Origin: JBCDGZ01 sp038750655
GTDB taxonomy: Bacteria; Bacteroidota; Bacteroidia; Chitinophagales; Saprospiraceae
DNA length: 14,037 bases
Assembly (NCBI GenBank): GCA_038750655.1
Contig: JBCDGZ010000165.1
Span: 1 to 14,037 of the forward strand
Direction of reading: 5' to 3'
Shown: positions 6,203 to 11,085 of the stretch, piece after piece
Layout of the letters: every line of letters starts with the position of its first letter
Position numbering within the stretch: the first letter of the stretch is position 1
Program-made: the position numbers and the translations under genes
The notes under the pieces: model-generated
Seen by the model: only the letters and a program-made list of their open reading frames with translations
Databases searched by the model: none
What the model was told of the DNA's origin: nothing

Positions 6203-9200
6203 ATGATGAAAGTGAATTTTACAAACCTAAACTTAAATTGGAATATCTCCTGGCCATATTCCCCCTTCAAGGCCCTCTACAGCTTACTGCTGGTCGGTTG
6301 TCTGTTGGGTTTTCAGTACAATACGACCTCGGCCCAGGTCTTTGTCGACCTCGACATTACAAATGCATCTTGTAATGGAGCTGCCGATGGAGCCGTCACA
6401 GCTACCGGCGGCGGTGGCTGGGCTCCTTATACTTACACCTGGAGCAACGGAGCAACGGGGCCTACTATCTCAGGGCTAACCAGCGGTACTTATGCCGTCA
6501 CCGTTATCGACATTGATCTCGGACAAGCCATCGGAACTGCTTTTGTCGGTGCCATCAACATCTTTACTACTGCAAGTTTTGAGACTTGTGTGGGAAGTAA
6601 TGACGCGACTGCTACTGTTGTAGCCAGCGGTGGTACCCAGCCCTACACTTACTTGTGGAGCGATGGACAAACTACTGATATTGCCACTAACCTATCTGCA
6701 GGCACCTACACAGTAACTGTCACCGATGCTACTGGGGCGACTTGCGTAGGTACTCAGGTGGTTGATCTTTCGCCGGAAGGAGTCTGGATCATGTTGACCT
6801 CTACTGATGCCGATTGTGGAGAAAACAATGGTACAGCCTACGTAGGAGTCATGACTGGAACACCTCCTTTCACTTTCATGTGGAGTAATGGTGATACGAC
6901 TAATAATCCAATGAACCTGGCAGCGGGTACTTACACCGTTACGGTGACGGATGCCAATGGCTGTTTTTCTGTAGGTAGTGTAGATGTCAACAGCGTTGGA
7001 TTTACTCCAGATGCTGGCTCGATCTCAACCAACGACACGACGGAGTTCTGCGTTACGGACGGCATTCCGGATATTGTCAATGTCATTGCTACTGGTAATA
7101 CAGCACCAAATTTCCGCTTCGTCGTGACCGATGCCGCGGGTACAATTTTGCTGATAACGACTGATTCGCAGTTCGACTTTGAAGGAACGGGAATTGGGAC
7201 CTGCCTCATATGGGGCTTAGGTTGGGAAGGCACACTAATGGGAGCTGAAGTTGGCGGTAATGCCAATACCATTCTCGGCTGCTTTGACCTGACCGAACCC
7301 ATCAGCGTAACCCGTACCGATTGCAATAACTGCGTCATCGATCCTGGCTTCATTGAAACTGATGATCCGACTTCAATCTGCGTGCAGGACGGAATTCCTG
7401 ATCCAATAAATGTAACCGTTACAGGTAACACAGGTACCAACAATGCTTGGATCATCACTGATAATGCGGGCGTCATTCTCGATCTGCCTGCGGGCCCACC
7501 ATTTGATCTAAGCCCAGCGCCTCCGGGCCGCTGTCTGATCTGGCACATCACCTTCGAAGATGGCCTCACCGGACTGGAAATAGGCAATACCGCTCCTACT
7601 GATTTGAACGGTTGCTTCAAACTCTCCAACCCCATCCCGGTCGATCGCAATATCATCCCCGTAGTGACGGTTTCACCAACCGACGCCGAAACTTGCCCTG
7701 GCGATGGCGTTCAGCTGACCGCCACCGTTAATGGCAACGGTCCTTTCACCTACGAATGGACGGCCAGCGGTGGTTCTTTCGACGATCCAACTAGTGCTAC
7801 GCCCATCTTTACGATGATGATGCCAGGATTGTATACTGTGACCGTCACGGTAACCGATGTCAATGGTTGTCAGGCTACTGTAACGACTTCCATCACCGTT
7901 AACCCTAATCCAACGGTTGACATCAATCCTCAAAATGCTGCGGTTTGTAGAGGCGAATCAGTGAGCTTTACGACTTCGGCAGCTGGTACCAATCTGACTT
8001 ACAGCTGGACAGCCAGCGGCGGTTCTTTTGATGATCCCAGCAGTGCCAATCCGACTTATACGATGATGATGCCCGGCACTTATGATATTAGTGTAACGGT
8101 GACCAATGCTAGCGGCTGTGCTGCTTCGGCGACAACGACGGTAACCATCAATGATCTTCCCGACGTGGACATCAGCCCTAGCGATGCCGCTATCTGCCCC
8201 GGTGGCACAGTACAACTTACGGCTAATGCCACCGGCGCTGCTCCACTGACTTACAGCTGGACGGCCAGCGGTGGTTCTTTCGACGATGCCAGCATCGCTT
8301 CACCGACCTACACCATGATGATGCCCGGCACCTACGATATTTCTGTCGAGGTGACCGATGCCAACGGCTGTCAAGCTTCGGCGACGACAACGGTGACGGT
8401 TAATCCTAATCCAGAGATAACGGTTACGCCTAGCTCAGAGATTTGCCCCGGTGACGATGTACAGCTGATGGCTAATGCCACCGGCAACGGCCCCTTCACC
8501 TACAGCTGGACCGCTACGGGAGGTTCTTTTGATGATCCTAGCAGCCCTTCACCGACCTACACCATGATGATGCCCGGTACTTACGACATCACCGTGGAAG
8601 TAACCGATGCTAATGGCTGTCAGGCTACAGCGACAACCTCTGTCACTGTCAATCCAAATCCTACCATTGACCTTATGCCACAGGGCGCTGTCATCTGCTC
8701 TGGAGAATCTATACAACTCAATGCCAACGCTACAGGTGCCCTTCCGCTGACTTACAGCTGGACGGCTAGCGGCGGTTCATTTGATGATCCTACTAGTGCC
8801 ACGCCTACTTATACCATGATGATGGGAGGCACCTATGATATTACCGTAGAGGTGACGGATGCCAACGGCTGTTCGGCGATGGCTTCCACCACGATCACTG
8901 TTGAGCGTCCGGATGCCGGTACGCTGACCATCGATGCTGATCCAGTTTGTTTGGAAAATGGTATAGCTACGATCAGTGCTACACCAGATGGTAATGCCAA
9001 TGTTCCAGCAGGTTACGAAACCATCTTTGTACTGACTTCTCAGCCCGGTCTGATTATCCGCCAAACCAGTAGCACGCCTTCATTCGATGTTACCATGACA
9101 GGGGACTACGTCATCCATACCTTGATCTATGATCCCAATACGCTGGACTTGAGTATTATTACTCCTGGTGTAACGACGGGTGTAGATGTTAATGGCCTGC

Positions 9201-10522
9201 TGGTTCAAGGTGGGGGCAGCATCTGCGCTTCTTTGGACGTAACTGGTGCGCCAGTCAATGTTTTCGCCAGAAAGATTGGTGATTTTGTCTGGATTGATGA
9301 AAATAAGAACGGTATTCAGGATACCAATGAAGATGGTTTTGAGGGCGCTACTGTTACGCTGCTGATGGCAGGCCCGGATGGCTTGTACTGCACAGCTGAT
9401 GACATCGAAGTCGATAAAGATACTACTGACAGTCACGGATTCTATTGCTTCGAATGTGTACTTCCGGGTGAGTATTCTGTACTCTTTGAAATCAATGATA
9501 CCACCTACGAATTCACTCAAATGGATGCGGGTTCTTTTGACGATAGAGACAGCGATGCTGATCAGGCTACTGGTAAAACAGATCCATTTACCATTAATCC
9601 TGGTGACGGCGATGACCTAACCATCGATGCTGGTGTCAACTTGATTTGTGTAAATTACACCGTAGGTGGTCAAATTGCCGCTAATCAGTTTGGCCTTTGC
9701 CCAGGAACAACGCCCCAGAAGCTGACCAGCGTATCGCTGCCAACGGGTGGTTTTGGTCCAATCGTATACATGTGGATGTACATTGAACTGAGCAACTTGA
9801 CGAATCCTGATCCAGTAAACTGGATTCCTATTCCGAATTCTAACTCTCCAATGTACCAACCATTCCCAGTGACAGAAACGACACTCTTCGCCAGATGTGC
9901 CCGCGCGGAAGATTGCCCCAATTTTGTGGAGTCTAACATCGTAAGGGTCGAGGTGATCGACTGTATCGGTAATATCAACGGGGTTAACCTGAATGCCAAT
10001 GTCTTCAACCAATTGGATGTGATGCTAGATTGGACTGTAGGTCCTGAGGATGATCGATACAACTACTATATCGAGCGCTCTATCGATGGTGTTAATTTTG
10101 AGAAAATTGGTCAGCTGACTGGAAAAGGAGATGCCCGGGTAGACAATGCATACGAGTATATGGATAAACTGGCACTGAAAGGTCGGAATTACTACCGCGT
10201 TAAGCAGGTCGGTTTGACCAGTACTGCCTACTCTCAAGTTGTTGATATTATGGTTGGCCTTAGAGGTATGGAAGAGGTGTACGCCTATCCTAACCCATTC
10301 CAGGGTACGCTGAATATCGAAACCTTGGCTGACTTTGGCAACAGCGCCATCGTTGAGATCATTAATACCAATGGTCAGGTAGTGCAGCAGTTAGAAGTTA
10401 ATCCTAAAAATAACATCGTAGAATTTAATAGTAATAGATTAGACGGCGGGCTGTATTTCGTCCGCGTCAGATCACTTGAGAATGATAAAATCCCCGTTAT
10501 TAAAGTCTTGAAACAGTACTAA
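6203..10522 (+). CDS. Giant T9SS-exported modular surface protein (SprB, PKD, SdrD_B repeats; type A sorting domain)
   Basis: 1439 residues. A signal peptide (hydrophobic 24-37, likely cut after TTSAQ at 45) is followed by three SprB-type repeats (about 49-263, SNG..G.SGTYTVTVTDANGC style). Next come two copies of an unnamed module (268-372, 378-482; CVTDGIPD...GTCLIWGLGWEG...GCFDLTEPI) and five PKD domains (484-901) with paired Cys and a repeated TMMMPGTYDI. A domain at 903-1020 (IHTLIYDPNTLDLS...CASLDV) and an SdrD_B-like domain (1023-1147) with the Asp/Asn-rich loop DENKNGIQDTNEDGFEG follow. A Cys module (1149-1254) is shared with the next gene. A region at 1260-1350 (YYIERSIDGVNFEKIG) of the type usually preceding the sorting signal leads to a type A T9SS sorting domain (1358-1439; YPNPFQGTLNIE...NGQVV...LDGGLYFVRV). 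Inferred role: secreted adhesin or matrix protein. No catalytic domain is visible. Start is the first of two adjacent ATGs (6203 or 6206); no Shine-Dalgarno. A strong terminator follows. Confidence 0.93.
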   Translation: MMKVNFTNLNLNWNISWPYSPFKALYSLLLVGCLLGFQYNTTSAQVFVDLDITNASCNGAADGAVTATGGGGWAPYTYTWSNGATGPTISGLTSGTYAVTVIDIDLGQAIGTAFVGAINIFTTASFETCVGSNDATATVVASGGTQPYTYLWSDGQTTDIATNLSAGTYTVTVTDATGATCVGTQVVDLSPEGVWIMLTSTDADCGENNGTAYVGVMTGTPPFTFMWSNGDTTNNPMNLAAGTYTVTVTDANGCFSVGSVDVNSVGFTPDAGSISTNDTTEFCVTDGIPDIVNVIATGNTAPNFRFVVTDAAGTILLITTDSQFDFEGTGIGTCLIWGLGWEGTLMGAEVGGNANTILGCFDLTEPISVTRTDCNNCVIDPGFIETDDPTSICVQDGIPDPINVTVTGNTGTNNAWIITDNAGVILDLPAGPPFDLSPAPPGRCLIWHITFEDGLTGLEIGNTAPTDLNGCFKLSNPIPVDRNIIPVVTVSPTDAETCPGDGVQLTATVNGNGPFTYEWTASGGSFDDPTSATPIFTMMMPGLYTVTVTVTDVNGCQATVTTSITVNPNPTVDINPQNAAVCRGESVSFTTSAAGTNLTYSWTASGGSFDDPSSANPTYTMMMPGTYDISVTVTNASGCAASATTTVTINDLPDVDISPSDAAICPGGTVQLTANATGAAPLTYSWTASGGSFDDASIASPTYTMMMPGTYDISVEVTDANGCQASATTTVTVNPNPEITVTPSSEICPGDDVQLMANATGNGPFTYSWTATGGSFDDPSSPSPTYTMMMPGTYDITVEVTDANGCQATATTSVTVNPNPTIDLMPQGAVICSGESIQLNANATGALPLTYSWTASGGSFDDPTSATPTYTMMMGGTYDITVEVTDANGCSAMASTTITVERPDAGTLTIDADPVCLENGIATISATPDGNANVPAGYETIFVLTSQPGLIIRQTSSTPSFDVTMTGDYVIHTLIYDPNTLDLSIITPGVTTGVDVNGLLVQGGGSICASLDVTGAPVNVFARKIGDFVWIDENKNGIQDTNEDGFEGATVTLLMAGPDGLYCTADDIEVDKDTTDSHGFYCFECVLPGEYSVLFEINDTTYEFTQMDAGSFDDRDSDADQATGKTDPFTINPGDGDDLTIDAGVNLICVNYTVGGQIAANQFGLCPGTTPQKLTSVSLPTGGFGPIVYMWMYIELSNLTNPDPVNWIPIPNSNSPMYQPFPVTETTLFARCARAEDCPNFVESNIVRVEVIDCIGNINGVNLNANVFNQLDVMLDWTVGPEDDRYNYYIERSIDGVNFEKIGQLTGKGDARVDNAYEYMDKLALKGRNYYRVKQVGLTSTAYSQVVDIMVGLRGMEEVYAYPNPFQGTLNIETLADFGNSAIVEIINTNGQVVQQLEVNPKNNIVEFNSNRLDGGLYFVRVRSLENDKIPVIKVLKQY
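6347..6991 (+). repeat. Three SprB-type repeats (coding)
   Basis: Encodes residues 49-263 of the giant protein: three units of about 70 residues, each with a CNG/CVGSND/CGENNG-type start, PYTYTWSNG- or PFTFMWSNG-like middle and GTYTVTVTDANG-like end. Units are diverged at the DNA level. SprB repeats are named after the Flavobacterium gliding adhesin SprB. Confidence 0.85.
7004..7648 (+). repeat. Tandem pair of an unnamed module (coding)
   Basis: Two units (residues 268-372 and 378-482). Shared signature in order: SI(C) or FC, V.DGIPD.(I/V)NV, a WIITD or FVVTD stretch with AG.IL, FD, CLIW, EG..G.E.G, GCF.L..PI.V.R. Each keeps three Cys at equivalent places. I recognise the pattern as recurring in Bacteroidota secreted proteins but do not know a named function. 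Confidence 0.75.
7652..8905 (+). repeat. Five tandem PKD-domain repeats (coding)
   Basis: Residues 484-901, unit length 83-84 residues (about 250 bases), measured from the GGSFDD motif at residues 523, 606, 690, 773 and 857. Each unit has a Cys near its start (CPG/CRG/CSG), TYSWTASGGSFDD, a TMMM triplet-Met motif, GTYDI.V.VTDANGC and an NPNP or similar linker. PKD folds are Ig-like beta-sandwiches that serve as spacers or ligand-binding stalks in surface proteins. Confidence 0.9.
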
Positions 10523-10543
10523 CTGCTTCCTAAAAATCAGGTG

Positions 10544-10585
10544 AACGGCTACTATTGCTTAGGCAGTAGTGGCCGTTTCCTTTTT
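10544..10585 (+). terminator. Intrinsic terminator of the giant repeat gene
   Basis: A 15-bp stem, AACGGCTACTATTGC (10544-10558) against GCAGTAGTGGCCGTT (10563-10577), with two G-U pairs and a four-base TTAG loop, followed by TCC then TTTTT. It begins 22 bases after the stop codon of the 6203 gene. It separates the two giant genes into different transcription units. Confidence 0.88.
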
Positions 10586-10673
10586 ATCCTGTCACAATTT
10601 TTGATCCCTTACACTAGCGGGAATAAAAAAGGGCTATACACCCTCAAGAGGCCCACTTTTACGCCAATCTCTC

Positions 10674-10689
10674 TACCCTTTTTAGGGTA
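10674..10689. promoter_or_regulatory. Second palindrome TACCCT-TTTT-AGGGTA, candidate operator
   Basis: TACCCTTTTTAGGGTA has exact six-base arms, and seven-base arms except for one mismatch at the inner position. It differs from the 5801 copy at only two bases, both in the centre. It lies 396 bases before the ATG at 11086 (the 5801 copy is 386 bases before its gene) and 144 bases upstream of the candidate -33 element. Function inferred from recurrence and position only. Confidence 0.5.
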
Positions 10690-10833
10690 TATTTAAATTT
10701 TAACATATTCAGCGAAAATTAGCATTGTAAAACCTGATTATTTATTGTCGGCTGGCGTTGATTGGCTTAGTTCGATTTTCGGGTACTTTTCTTTTTTCGA
10801 AAAACATATGCTTATTTCATATTCATAAAAATA

Positions 10834-10865
10834 TTTGTCATTAGAATCAAAACCTCCTACCTTTG
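10834..10865 (+). promoter_or_regulatory. Consensus Bacteroidota promoter for the 11086 gene
   Basis: TTTG at 10834-10837, a 20-base spacer, and TACCTTTG at 10858-10865. This is a full match to the Bacteroidota primary sigma form TTTG-N19/21-TAnnTTTG. Transcription would begin near 10872, giving a leader of about 210 bases before the ATG at 11086. Confidence 0.65.
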
Positions 10866-11085
10866 GATGGAGAAAAAGGACTCCCCTTTCCCCTGCCTCT
10901 CTAAGGCTTCCCCCCTCAAGAAGATAATCTCAAGACACTAGATAAAATAACCCAACTTACAGCTTTTCCTCCCATTTCGATTCGCCCCTCATACTGCGGC
11001 TCTTCCCTTGCCTTTCAGCAAGCACCGAGCCTTGCAGTCATCACCATGCTTACAAAAGTTTTAGTCCAATACAAACACACAAACC

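Larger units (their letters stand above)
10523..11085. other. 563-base spacer between the two giant genes
   Basis: Starts with an intrinsic terminator (10544-10585), then a TACCCT-N4-AGGGTA palindrome (10674-10689), a perfect 12-base palindrome TTTTTCGAAAAA (10793-10804) and a consensus-quality promoter (10834-10865). The remainder, about 210 bases, would be the transcribed leader of the 11086 gene. It includes a C-rich stretch at about 10883-10916 with a small hairpin (GCCTCTCTAAGGC) inside it. No open frame of note is seen. Confidence 0.65.

Noticed and set aside
6443..6461. Short direct repeat GGAGCAACGGAGCAACGGGG
   Set aside because: It encodes the SNGATG stretch of an SprB repeat in frame and has too few copies to be a phase-variable tract.
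6931..7656. 241-codon minus-strand frame inside the giant repeat gene
   Set aside because: It is antisense to the conserved SprB and CLIW modules, and its low-complexity product is what the repeat-coding strand produces in reverse.
7652..8905. Regular 250-base periodicity that could suggest a CRISPR-like or tandem DNA array
   Set aside because: The periodicity follows protein domains (PKD) in one open frame; the unit is far too long for CRISPR repeats and spacers are not unique.
10793..10804. Perfect 12-base palindrome TTTTTCGAAAAA
   Set aside because: It is low-complexity and likely by chance in an AT-rich spacer; no second copy was noticed.
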